Below the pieces are notes generated by a model. It made no database searches. It was not told where the DNA came from and saw nothing but the letters and a program-made list of their open reading frames with translations. The position numbers and the translations under genes were made by a program. Positions 39,659-47,280 of a DNA stretch of 57,712 nucleotides are shown here, piece after piece. This DNA is from Chromatiales bacterium. GTDB taxonomy: Bacteria > Pseudomonadota > Gammaproteobacteria > Chromatiales > Chromatiaceae. The stretch's first letter is position 1. The number at the start of each line of letters is the position of its first letter. The stretch lies in contig JANQEV010000091.1 in assembly GCA_028278145.1 (NCBI GenBank), positions 1 to 57,712 of the forward strand, given 5' to 3'.

Positions 39659-40867
39659 ATGGAGTTCGAGATTACTACACAGGTACTGCTACTTGGAGTT
39701 GTCCTTGGGGCTGCTTTGGGAGCGGTATCGAACGGAACCAGTTTCTGCACCATGGGTGCCGTATCTGACTGGGTTAATATGGGCGATATGCGTCGTCTAC
39801 GCTCCTGGTTCCTGGCTATTACCCTCGCTATCATTGGTATCGCCATCATGGAATTGACCGGCATGATAGATATCTCCGGTGGACGCCCTCCCTATCGTAA
39901 CAGCATGTTCATGTGGCCCCGCTTTATCGTGGGCGGACTGATGTTCGGGGTCGGTATGACTCTGGCGTCTGGCTGTACCAACAAGCTGTTGGTGCGCGCT
40001 GGCGGTGGTAATCTCAAGACCATATTTACCTTTGCAACAGTCGGTATATGTGCCTACATAATGACCCGTACCGACTTCTATGGAATCGTATTCCACAGTT
40101 GGATGGCTCCAATCAGTTTTGATTTCCAGACTGTTGGAATTGCTGATTCGAGCATTGGCACCATCATTGGTTCACTCCTCGGATTCAAAAATCCTGCATC
40201 CATAAACCTGTATGCCGCTCTCGCACTGGCTGTGGTGTTTCTGTTTATCATCTTCAAGTCAAAGGATTTTGTAGAGAGCAAGGATGCACTGTTTGCAGGC
40301 CTGGTAATCGGTATCCTCACTGCCATTACCTGGTATATCACCGCCGGCAGCATGGGGATTGAGTGGAAAGAGACAGCCGAGTTCATGGAATTTCCGCCAC
40401 CGGCAGTGGGACCCCAATCATTTACCTTTGTCAATCCCATGAGTGAGACTATTGTGTTTTACAAGGAAGGCTTGAATTTTAATCTGATTACCTTTGGTAT
40501 GTGCACCCAGTTTGGTGTGCTTTCCGGCTCTTTCCTCTATGCCATCTCCAGCCGTAGTTTCCGCTTTGAGTGGTTTGCCAGCAAGAGCGATTTTTTCCGC
40601 CATGTCATAGGTGCAGCACTGATGGGTATTGGTGGAATTCTGGCCATGGGTTGCACTCTGGGGCAAGGTGTCACCGGTGTATCAACCCTGGCATTGGGAT
40701 CATTTCTGGCCCTTGGCAGTATCATTATCGGCTGTGCTCTAACCCTGAAGGTGGAGTACTATGAGATGATTTATGAAGAGGAGGCCAGCTTCATGAAGGC
40801 ACTGCTCAGCAGCATGGTGGATCTGCGTTTGCTGCCTGAGAGGTTGAGAAAACTTGAGGCTGTTTGA
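39659..40867 (+). CDS. YeeE/YedE family (thiosulfate-type sulfur compound) transporter
   Basis: 402-residue membrane protein with about 9-10 helices. Cysteines sit in short helix-break motifs typical for the family: FCTMGAVSDW near the N-terminus, ASGCTNKLLVRAGGGN, and MGCTLGQGVTG near the C-terminus. In the characterised thiosulfate channel TsuA equivalent cysteines relay the ion, so this is a likely importer of thiosulfate or a related sulfur compound. GAGGGGT precedes the ATG at 39659. It is monocistronic: 242 bases follow queC and the tRNA-Lys promoter starts just after its stop. No TusA-like partner is adjacent. Confidence 0.88.
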   Translation: MEFEITTQVLLLGVVLGAALGAVSNGTSFCTMGAVSDWVNMGDMRRLRSWFLAITLAIIGIAIMELTGMIDISGGRPPYRNSMFMWPRFIVGGLMFGVGMTLASGCTNKLLVRAGGGNLKTIFTFATVGICAYIMTRTDFYGIVFHSWMAPISFDFQTVGIADSSIGTIIGSLLGFKNPASINLYAALALAVVFLFIIFKSKDFVESKDALFAGLVIGILTAITWYITAGSMGIEWKETAEFMEFPPPAVGPQSFTFVNPMSETIVFYKEGLNFNLITFGMCTQFGVLSGSFLYAISSRSFRFEWFASKSDFFRHVIGAALMGIGGILAMGCTLGQGVTGVSTLALGSFLALGSIIIGCALTLKVEYYEMIYEEEASFMKALLSSMVDLRLLPERLRKLEAV

Positions 40868-40874
40868 TACTGCT

Positions 40875-40902
40875 TTGACAGTGGGCAAACGTCCGGTATA
40901 AT
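40875..40902 (+). promoter_or_regulatory. Promoter of tRNA-Lys
   Basis: TTGACA at 40875-40880 and TATAAT at 40897-40902, both perfect sigma-70 hexamers, 16 bases apart. The following CACGCGC is a GC-rich discriminator, as usual for stable-RNA genes under stringent control. The tRNA begins 20 bases after the -10 box. Confidence 0.9.
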
Positions 40903-40921
40903 CACGCGCTTTAATCAGTAC

Positions 40922-40997
40922 GGGTCGTTAGCTCAGTCGGTAGAGCAGTGGATTTTTAATCCATTGGTCGTAGGTTCGATTCCTACACGACCCACCA
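40922..40997 (+). tRNA. tRNA-Lys (anticodon TTT)
   Basis: 76 bases including encoded CCA. Acceptor arms GGGTCGT and ACGACCC pair; the D arm is GCTC...GAGC; the anticodon stem GTGGA/TCCAT encloses TTTTTAA with anticodon TTT; the T arm is GTAGG-TTCGATT-CCTAC. It is intact, and its 3' half is the left copy of a 49-bp direct repeat, so the gene was kept whole by the integration described below. Confidence 0.97.
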
Positions 40998-41001
40998 TAT
41001 A
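40953..41001 (+). repeat. Left attachment repeat (attL), 3' half of tRNA-Lys
   Basis: 49-bp copy running from TTTTTAATCC in the anticodon loop through CCACCATATA. Pairs with 43748-43796; the single difference is C at the T-stem/acceptor border (TCCTAC here, TCCTAA there). Confidence 0.92.
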
Positions 41002-41005
41002 AATC

Positions 41006-41037
41006 AAGGGGTTACGTGCATGCGTAACCCCTTTTTT
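41006..41037 (+). terminator. Terminator directly after tRNA-Lys, inside the element
   Basis: AAGGGGTTACG, loop TGCATG, CGTAACCCCTT, then a run of T. A strong intrinsic terminator, brought by the element, that now ends the tRNA transcript. A second, unrelated terminator follows the right repeat. Confidence 0.9.
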
Positions 41038-41045
41038 ATTCAATT

Positions 41046-41087
41046 CCCGAAAAAACTCCCGAAAATAAAATCGAAAATCTCCGAAAT
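41046..41087. other. Cluster of CCCGAAAA-like words near attL
   Basis: CCCGAAAA at 41046-41053 and 41058-41065, then related TCGAAAAT (41071-41078) and TCCGAAAT (41080-41087). Similar words recur near the right end (43643-43705). Short direct repeats flanking both att sites are what arm-type binding sites of a tyrosine integrase look like. Inferred only. Confidence 0.45.
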
Positions 41088-41151
41088 AACACTAGGTAAC
41101 TCATTGATTCTATTCGAAGGTTAATTGGATTCTTAATCCACTGCTCATTGG

Positions 41152-42966
41152 TTAGATTTCTGCCTCAACGTAACCATCAAATAATCTTTCCACAATTAAG
41201 CGTAGGTTTTCTGGTACATCTCCCCATGAGCTACCCCAAGCACTAGCAACCTTGTAAGCGCTAAATGGCTTTTCAGATGATGGCGCGTCATACCCGAGGA
41301 TATCCTCTATGCACTCTTCTAGTACTACAACTCGATCTGGATCACCTACTGCATCCAGTATTGGCTGGTTAAATTTCTCAGCCCCTTCAACTCCGGCATC
41401 CCTATCGTGCATTACACGAAAACTGATAGACAAAGCATGAAAGTAACGGGCGATACCTATAATTGATGCTTTTCCACGTGCTTTAATTACCTCAAAATCG
41501 GTCAAAATCTTTGACTGGACATCGGTTGGCAGACGTTTAAGGGCCTCCCGTAAAACAATATCCTCAGTGTCGCCTTCAACTAGTATCACAATCTTCGTAA
41601 AGAAAGCCCTAGATACATAGTCGTCAATGCGAAGCAGCATCTTTACGTAGTCTTTGTCTCCATTGCTCAATGCAACAAATTTATCTGAAACATTAAATGC
41701 AATGCTTTCCACACTGGTGTCGTCACACCTAAAGCGATTGAGTACTTGCCTTGGTTTACGTGATAGATCTATTAGGAAGGGCGAATGCGTTGTAGCAACA
41801 ATTTGCGAATGACTACCTGAAAGCTCATAAATAGTATTTCGCATCTGATTTGCAGCGCTGGGATGAAGATATATTTCTGGTTCTTCAAAGCCAATGATAA
41901 GACTACGTTCCGACTTATCTTCACGTTTTGATATCCATTTCTGACGGAACCTCAGCATTCCGAACACAGCAGATCTGACCATCCCAGTACCTTGATGACT
42001 AACTGGAGTTTGAATATTGCTCGACATGGCAATATTGAATGAGGGTACTAAGGCCTTTTTAGGATCACTGAGATCAGCAGTGGCATGAAGTGTGGAATCT
42101 GGAAAAACGCTCGACAGGACCTTGTTGAGTTCTATCATCATCTTGCCAAACTCAGAGTTGTTGTCAGAAGGGTCAAGTTCCTTTGTTAACTCGTCTAAAT
42201 GCTTCTGAGCTTCTTTATAGTTGTTAGACTGATCTCTGACATCTTCGAATAGCTCATTTAGCGTCTTTCCCAATACGCCCTTCTTTGGATCGTCAATTTC
42301 ATATGATGCAGCTTCTGCGGGGATCTTAAGAAATCGTGGTAAGCGACTCAGCACATTACCTGGTATGCCTCCTGGATTATGAAACCACTCGTCTTGGTCG
42401 CCAAGCTCCCAGACCTCATCAATAGCCTGCAGTTTGATTTTGCCCTTTGCCGTTATATTCTTTGCAAGATCCCCAAAGATCTCTTCAATAAGTTCCTCTG
42501 AACAACCCTTATCAATAAAGTCTTGCGGAGATTTGCAGTCCGCAAACTGAGCAGCAAGTGTGCGTTCCTTCGACTTTAATTCGATGATGACATCTTTACC
42601 TAGCGGATAGCTCTTGCGATAGTAAATGGAAATTCCTGTTTCATCTGAACCAGCAGGGACATCGTATGTAAATGTACGCCCCTTAAAACCACGCCATTCA
42701 CTAGAGTCTGCAGGGACATTTCTAAACTCAGCTTCTAAAATGATGCAATCTGAAACAACCTTTTTCTCTCCCGTTTCTTCATCGATTTCAGAGTAGTAGT
42801 CTGCCTCTGGAATCCGTTTGTTACCTGATAGGAGGTACTCAATTGCAACTAGAACAGAACTTTTACCAGAGTTGTTTGGACCTATACAAAATGTGGCCTC
42901 CCCGAATTCTATATCAACAGATTGGAGGCGACGCAAACCTTCAATATGTAGTTTGTTGATCCTCAT
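41152..42966 (-). CDS. OLD-family ATP-dependent endonuclease (AAA ATPase plus TOPRIM)
   Basis: 604 residues. The ABC/SMC-type ATPase domain has Walker A GPNNSGKSS (residues 29-37), the signature SHQGTGMVRSAVF, Walker B LIIGFEEPEIYLHP and the switch histidine in VATTHSPFLIDL. The C-terminal TOPRIM nuclease domain has ILVEGDTEDIVLREAL with the catalytic Glu and VMHDRDAGVEG with the metal aspartates. A middle coiled region (about 260-300) is the usual dimerisation insertion. OLD nucleases act in phage defence (P2 Old, GajA, retron Eco8 effector). No UvrD-like GajB or reverse transcriptase is adjacent, so it is best called a stand-alone, class-1-type OLD. It is the main cargo of the tRNA-Lys element. 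Confidence 0.9.
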   Translation of the reverse strand: MRINKLHIEGLRRLQSVDIEFGEATFCIGPNNSGKSSVLVAIEYLLSGNKRIPEADYYSEIDEETGEKKVVSDCIILEAEFRNVPADSSEWRGFKGRTFTYDVPAGSDETGISIYYRKSYPLGKDVIIELKSKERTLAAQFADCKSPQDFIDKGCSEELIEEIFGDLAKNITAKGKIKLQAIDEVWELGDQDEWFHNPGGIPGNVLSRLPRFLKIPAEAASYEIDDPKKGVLGKTLNELFEDVRDQSNNYKEAQKHLDELTKELDPSDNNSEFGKMMIELNKVLSSVFPDSTLHATADLSDPKKALVPSFNIAMSSNIQTPVSHQGTGMVRSAVFGMLRFRQKWISKREDKSERSLIIGFEEPEIYLHPSAANQMRNTIYELSGSHSQIVATTHSPFLIDLSRKPRQVLNRFRCDDTSVESIAFNVSDKFVALSNGDKDYVKMLLRIDDYVSRAFFTKIVILVEGDTEDIVLREALKRLPTDVQSKILTDFEVIKARGKASIIGIARYFHALSISFRVMHDRDAGVEGAEKFNQPILDAVGDPDRVVVLEECIEDILGYDAPSSEKPFSAYKVASAWGSSWGDVPENLRLIVERLFDGYVEAEI

Positions 42967-43059
42967 ATCTCCCTCCTAGAGAAATCTACTGTCCAAAGAA
43001 GTGGTATGCGTTAGACCATACAGCCTGATGGGCAAAGCTGCCTTTGCTTGATAGGTGAT

Positions 43060-43401
43060 TCATATGCTGTAGCTACTATGGCCATTGGCATACATTGAAA
43101 TATTGCTACCACTTACGTTACCGCTGAAATGTGTGCCGGAATCATAGTCATATCCACTAAACTGCGTGCCATTAATTTTGAGTTGTATGTGAGCACCAAC
43201 ACCGTAATCATAAAGATTGCCGATATGCCCTTGAACATGGCAGCCGCGATCATAGTCATAAACATTGGCTTGTGTCGCAGATACAGAACCACTAATGCCT
43301 ATATGCTTGCCTTGGCTATAGTCATATACAGATGATGATGACTTACCTGAAATTGCGATACCAGCAATGTAAGCCACACATGCTTTTACGTTTGGATTCA
43401 T
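43060..43401 (-). CDS. Small YDY-repeat protein of unknown function
   Basis: 113 residues. After a short, mildly hydrophobic N-terminus (CVAYIAGIAISG) the protein consists of about 20-residue repeats: VYDYSQGKHIGISG, VYDYDRGCHVQGHIG, LYDYGVGAHIQLKING and GYDYDSGTHFSGNVSG, ending in a degenerate MYANGHSSYSI. The pattern YDY-x-x-G-x-H followed by alternating hydrophobic residues suggests stacked beta strands. It lies upstream of the OLD gene, same strand, 93 bases away, within the same element. No family name comes to mind; it could be a partner, trigger or regulator of the nuclease, or an unrelated cargo gene. A recognisable ribosome binding site (AAAGGAG) precedes the start. Confidence 0.75.
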   Translation of the reverse strand: MNPNVKACVAYIAGIAISGKSSSSVYDYSQGKHIGISGSVSATQANVYDYDRGCHVQGHIGNLYDYGVGAHIQLKINGTQFSGYDYDSGTHFSGNVSGSNISMYANGHSSYSI

Positions 43402-43642
43402 CGGATCTCCTTTCCACTTTACTGACGATTATATTGCCGGTACCTAATGCCTTACATATACGCAGATAAGAATACCGTGACATCTTGCTAGCTTAATATT
43501 TATACCTAGATAAAGTAGGGTGAATTCCTTCTAGGGGAGTGCATCCTGTCTTATTATTTACCTTACTTATTGTGGAGATTATCAGACAACTTAGCTTAGG
43601 AAAAGATTGCCGATCATTGTGTGAAAATTCTGGCTAAAAACT

Positions 43643-43705
43643 CCCGAAAAAGATTCTCTATCTCTTTGATTGTATTAGGCTATGGTTCACTGAATTACCG
43701 AAAAT
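43643..43705. other. CCCGAAAA-like words near attR
   Basis: CCCGAAAA at 43643-43650 in the context AAAACTCCCGAAAA, identical over 14 bases to the left-end word context at 41052-41065, and ACCGAAAAT at 43697-43705. Possible arm-type integrase sites; inference only. Confidence 0.4.
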
Positions 43706-43747
43706 AAATACACGCAACTATATGATTTTATAATTTTCTGCATATTC

Positions 43748-43796
43748 TTTTTAATCCATTGGTCGTAGGTTCGATTCCTAAACGACCCACCATATA
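43748..43796 (+). repeat. Right attachment repeat (attR), tRNA-Lys 3' remnant
   Basis: 49 bases from TTTTTAATCC to CCACCATATA, one mismatch to 40953-41001. It lacks the 5' half of a tRNA, so it is not a functional gene; it marks the right boundary of the element. Confidence 0.92.
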
Positions 43797-43801
43797 CAAC
43801 A

Positions 43802-43834
43802 GGGGCTAGCAGAGCATATCTGCTGGCCCTTTTT
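43802..43834 (+). terminator. Terminator after the right att repeat, probably the original tRNA-Lys terminator
   Basis: GGGGCTAGCAGA, loop GCATA, TCTGCTGGCCC with one G-T pair, then TTTTTC. It lies five bases after the tRNA remnant, at the spacing expected for the terminator of the pre-insertion tRNA gene. It is now separated from the gene by the element. Confidence 0.85.
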
Positions 43835-44199
43835 CTTTGATGATTCTGCAATTATCACATTATCTTGCAGGATTGATGATTCTGTTTTTCTAAGTGTACT
43901 GTCCTGGTGATATACCATTTATATAGTGCCGAATGTGGTGGCTGGCATCACTTCCAGGATTTTCTGTGAATCTAACTGAACCATTGACCGGAAATAGTCA
44001 GTAATTCCTCCTATTCACCTTTTAGCAAGAACTGAGCTTTGCTGCGTAGTATTTTTGCCGGAATCATGCATGTCGATATCAGGTTTTCCAGTTACCCATT
44101 CTACTTTTGACTCAAACCGTTGTGGCCGATTGTAGCCGTGAATGTCCAGGTTAATGGTTGTGATATTTAGATCTTGACTCGAATGTGATTGTATTAGAG
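43835..44199. other. Gap between the element and the feo regulatory region
   Basis: No convincing gene. A minus-strand open frame at 44015-44278 (87 codons) crosses the Fur box and feo promoter, has no family resemblance and is not called. TTGACT at 44174-44179 could be a -35 element but has no good partner at 17 bases. Confidence 0.5.
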
Positions 44200-44218
44200 A
44201 ATGCGAATCAATATCATT
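44200..44218 (+). promoter_or_regulatory. Fur box and overlapping promoter of feoAABC
   Basis: AATGCGAATCAATATCATT matches the Fur 19-mer AATGATAATNATTATCATT at 15 of 18 defined positions. It overlaps a possible promoter TTGTAT (44189-44194) and TATCAT (44212-44217), 17 bases apart. The box lies 62 bases before the first feoA, so iron-bound Fur would block RNA polymerase directly. Confidence 0.75.
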
Positions 44219-44279
44219 TGCAGTCGCAATAAATGACTGCTTTGTTTTTGACTGATGCATCCAGTTGTTTGGATTCACG

Positions 44280-44543
44280 ATGGAAAATCATATGTTTCAC
44301 AATGAGCTACATACAGATAAACCATTTCCCCTCGCCATGGCTCAGGAGGGTGAGCAGGTAAAGATTCAACTGTTGCGTGGCAGCAAAGGGCTGGAGAAGC
44401 GGGTTACTACTCTTGGCCTAAACGTTGGTAGCGACCTGTTAGTTTCCCAACGCAAGGGTCAAGACATGGTGGTTATCCGTGGCGAGACCAGGCTGGCTCT
44501 GGGTGTTGGTGTGGCACAAAAGATCATGGTGATAAGGCAATAG
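44280..44543 (+). CDS. feoA: FeoA family protein (first copy)
   Basis: 87 residues from ATG 44280; ATG 44292 in frame is an alternative. Small SH3-like cytosolic partner of FeoB. Core LAMAQEGEQVKIQLLRGSKGLEKRVTTLGLNVGSDLLV ... MVVIRGETRLALGVGVAQKIMV matches FeoA domains, including the L-x-x-GLxxG turn and the final MVI-type strand. Followed after 123 bases by a second feoA; the gap has no gene. Confidence 0.9.
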   Translation: MENHMFHNELHTDKPFPLAMAQEGEQVKIQLLRGSKGLEKRVTTLGLNVGSDLLVSQRKGQDMVVIRGETRLALGVGVAQKIMVIRQ

Positions 44544-44666
44544 ATATTTATTTTTCCCGGGATGGTTTTGTGAGCCATCTTCAGGTTGGAGAGTCTCGTC
44601 CATATGGCGGTGTTTCCAATAAGGGGAGTTGGAACTGATTATTAGAATTGCTCAGGAGATATAAGA

Positions 44667-44906
44667 ATGACCGAGAGCTTGAGAGAGATGGCCGTTGGTG
44701 ACAATGGCCGTGTTGTTGGATTTGGAGATGGCGGTAGATCCTACCGTAAAAAGCTGCTCTCTATGGGATTGACTCCTGGAGTTGAGTTCAGCGTCACCCG
44801 CCTGGCCCCAATGGGTGACCCGGTTGAGATCAAGGTACGTGGTTTCAGTCTGAGCCTACGTAAGGATGAAGCGGATGCGCTTCTGATAGAGAGGCAAGAA
44901 CCATGA
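44667..44906 (+). CDS. feoA: FeoA family protein (second copy)
   Basis: 79 residues. LREMAVGDNGRVVGFGDGGRSYRKKLLSMGLTPGVEFSVTRLAPMGDPVEIKVRGFSLSLRKDEADALLI is a textbook FeoA. It resembles the first copy only modestly, so the two are paralogues rather than a recent tandem copy. An AGGAG stands ahead of the ATG, and its stop overlaps the feoB start (ATGA at 44903-44906), which ties this copy more tightly to feoB. Confidence 0.95.
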   Translation: MTESLREMAVGDNGRVVGFGDGGRSYRKKLLSMGLTPGVEFSVTRLAPMGDPVEIKVRGFSLSLRKDEADALLIERQEP

Positions 44907-47251
44907 GCGAAAAGCATATCATCGGAGTAGTTGGCAATCCCAACTGCGGCAAGACCACACTATTTAATGCCCTAACTGGCTCCAAGCAGAGGGTGGGAAA
45001 CTGGCCAGGAGTTACCGTTGAACGCAAAACCGGTCGTTACTCCTTCCAGGGTAGCGAGATTGAGCTGGTTGACCTGCCTGGAACCTATTCTTTGGATGTA
45101 TCAGAGGAAGATATTTCCATCGACGAACGTATTGCCCGCGATTATGTTGCGGAACATGAGGCTGATCTTATTGTAAACATCGTCGATGCCTCCAATCTGG
45201 AACGTAACCTCTATCTGACCTCCCAGCTTCTGGAGATGAAAGTACCTACGCTCATCGCCCTGAACATGATGGATGTGGCAAGGGAACGTGGCCATGAGAT
45301 TGATGCTGATGAGTTGGCACAGCAGCTAGGTTGTCCTGTGGTTCCAATTGTCGCATCCAGTGGTGAAGGGATTATTGAATTGCGGCAGGCAATCCTGGAT
45401 ATGGCCAGGAAGCAGATAGTGCCTGGCATAGAAATTAAATATGCTGCAGCCATTGAGCATGGAATATCTGCATTAATACCTGAAATTGAGGCAATGGCTT
45501 CTGCGCACCAGGTAGATCCACGCTGGGTCGCTGTGCGTCTATTGGAGGGTGACTCACTGGCCCGCAAAATTGCTGGTGCTGAGATTTCTGCAAAGCTCAC
45601 CTCGATCCAGGAAGAGGCGGAAGAAGACCTGGGTGACGATGTAGATATCAGTCTGGCAGACTCCCGCTATGGTTTCGTTAACCAGGTTACTGCAAACTGT
45701 GTTAAGAAGCCCAGCCAGGTAGCACGCAGTACTTCCGATAAGATCGACCGGGTTGTGCTGAACCGGGCCTTGGGTATCCCCATCTTTCTGCTGATGATGT
45801 ACCTGATGTTTATGTTCACCATAAACATCGGTGGTTCCTTCATCGACTTCTTCGATATGTTTACCGGTACCATTCTGGTAGACGGCCTGGGTGAGGTTAT
45901 GGCCGGAATGGGCTCACCAGAATGGCTGACTCTGTTAGTAGCAGGTGGTATCGGTGGCGGTATCCAGGTGGTGGCAACGTTTATCCCGGTAATCGCATTC
46001 CTGTACCTGTTCCTGTCGACCCTGGAGGACTCAGGTTACATGGCCCGTGCTGCGTTTGTTATGGATCGGGCCATGCGTGCCATCGGTCTGCCTGGAAAGG
46101 CATTTGTACCATTGATTGTTGGTTTTGGATGTAATGTTCCTGCCATCATGGCTACCAGGACCATGGAGCAGGAGCGGGATCGTATCCTGACTATCGTCAT
46201 GGCGCCATTTATGTCCTGTGGTGCCCGTCTGCCGGTATATGCCCTGTTTGCGGCAGCCTTCTTTCCCATTGGTGGACAGAATATTGTGTTCGGGCTCTAT
46301 CTGATCGGTATTGCAATCGCAGTTCTGACTGGACTGATTATGAAGAGCACTTTGCTTCCGGGACAGACCTCACCATTCGTTATGGAACTGCCCACCTACC
46401 ATATTCCAACCCTCAAGGGTGTGTTGCTGAGAACCTGGGATCGTACCAAGAGCTTCATGTTCCGTGCCGGCAAGATCATTGTGCCCATGGTGCTCGTGCT
46501 CAACGTACTCAATGCCATAGGTACTGACGGAAGTTATGGCAATGAGGACAGTGACAAATCGGTGCTGAGTGAAATCGGACGTACCATTGCCCCAGCTTTT
46601 TCACCCATGGGTATGAATGAGGAGAACTGGCCGGCTGCTGTGGGAATCTTCACCGGAGTACTGGCCAAGGAGGCCGTGGTGGGAACCCTGGATGCCCTGT
46701 ATGGAGAACTGGCCAAGTCCGATGCGGCTGCTGCCGGAGTTGAGGTTGAGGAAGAGGCAGGTTTTGATTTCTGGACTGGAATCAATGAAGCCGTTGCCAC
46801 AATCCCAGCCAACCTGAGCGATGCCATGGGTACCTGGGGTGATCCTCTGGGTCTGGATGTGGGTGACGTAAGCACTATAGAAACCGCAGCAGAAGAGCAG
46901 GAAGTATCCACCGGTACCTTTGGGGCCATGGTCTCTCGCTTTGATGGCGCTGCCGGTGCCTTTGCCTATCTGCTGCTGATCCTGCTCTACTTCCCATGCA
47001 CCGCGGCCCTGGCCGCCGTGTATCGGGAGAGCAACACTGGATGGACGCTGTTTGTAGCTGGATGGACCACTGGTATTGCCTATATTGCATCCACCATCTT
47101 CTATCAGGCTGCAATCTTTACCCGGCATCCGGGAATCTCTATGGCCTGGATAGCTGGTATGTTGGCGATATTTATCTTCGTGATACTGGCTCTGCGCAAC
47201 TGGGGTCGTGGCCAGATTGCATCCATAGGCAGTCAGCCTGAGCGGGCATGA
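44903..47251 (+). CDS. feoB: Ferrous iron transporter FeoB
   Basis: Fe(II) importer of the inner membrane. 782 residues. The N-terminal G domain has G1 GNPNCGKTTL, the switch region with NWPGVTVE, G3 DLPGTYSL and G4 NMMD; a helical GDI-like domain follows (to about 270). The membrane part has two Gate motifs, recognisable in GFGCNVPAIMATRTM and in the second half around YFPCTAALAAVYRE, with conserved cysteines in both. The insertion of about 100 acidic residues around 590-665 is longer than the minimum. Regulated, with feoA, by the Fur box upstream. Confidence 0.97.
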   Translation: MSEKHIIGVVGNPNCGKTTLFNALTGSKQRVGNWPGVTVERKTGRYSFQGSEIELVDLPGTYSLDVSEEDISIDERIARDYVAEHEADLIVNIVDASNLERNLYLTSQLLEMKVPTLIALNMMDVARERGHEIDADELAQQLGCPVVPIVASSGEGIIELRQAILDMARKQIVPGIEIKYAAAIEHGISALIPEIEAMASAHQVDPRWVAVRLLEGDSLARKIAGAEISAKLTSIQEEAEEDLGDDVDISLADSRYGFVNQVTANCVKKPSQVARSTSDKIDRVVLNRALGIPIFLLMMYLMFMFTINIGGSFIDFFDMFTGTILVDGLGEVMAGMGSPEWLTLLVAGGIGGGIQVVATFIPVIAFLYLFLSTLEDSGYMARAAFVMDRAMRAIGLPGKAFVPLIVGFGCNVPAIMATRTMEQERDRILTIVMAPFMSCGARLPVYALFAAAFFPIGGQNIVFGLYLIGIAIAVLTGLIMKSTLLPGQTSPFVMELPTYHIPTLKGVLLRTWDRTKSFMFRAGKIIVPMVLVLNVLNAIGTDGSYGNEDSDKSVLSEIGRTIAPAFSPMGMNEENWPAAVGIFTGVLAKEAVVGTLDALYGELAKSDAAAAGVEVEEEAGFDFWTGINEAVATIPANLSDAMGTWGDPLGLDVGDVSTIETAAEEQEVSTGTFGAMVSRFDGAAGAFAYLLLILLYFPCTAALAAVYRESNTGWTLFVAGWTTGIAYIASTIFYQAAIFTRHPGISMAWIAGMLAIFIFVILALRNWGRGQIASIGSQPERA

Positions 47252-47280
47252 TAGGCCTATAGTCTGGAATCTCGCAGTAA

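Larger units (their letters stand above)
40953..43796. mobile_element. 2.8-kb integrated element in tRNA-Lys, without integrase
   Basis: Bounded by direct repeats at 40953-41001 and 43748-43796, each 49 bases, 48 of 49 identical, that cover the anticodon loop to just past the CCA of tRNA-Lys. The interval carries an OLD-family nuclease gene and a small repeat-protein gene, both on the minus strand, and is visibly more AT-rich than its neighbours. No recombinase gene is inside. CCCGAAAA-type words lie near both ends. The simplest reading is a site-specific insertion that later lost, or never had, its own integrase. Confidence 0.85.

Noticed and set aside
41152-43401. Gabija or PARIS defence system
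   Set aside because: The ATPase and TOPRIM are fused as in OLD/GajA, but no UvrD-like GajB is present, and the ATPase and TOPRIM are not split as in PARIS.
43748-43796. Second tRNA-Lys gene
   Set aside because: Only the 3' half is present, without D arm or 5' acceptor strand; it is an attachment remnant.
44015-44278. 87-codon minus-strand open frame before feoA
   Set aside because: It spans the Fur box and promoter, has no family-like pattern and no ribosome binding site.
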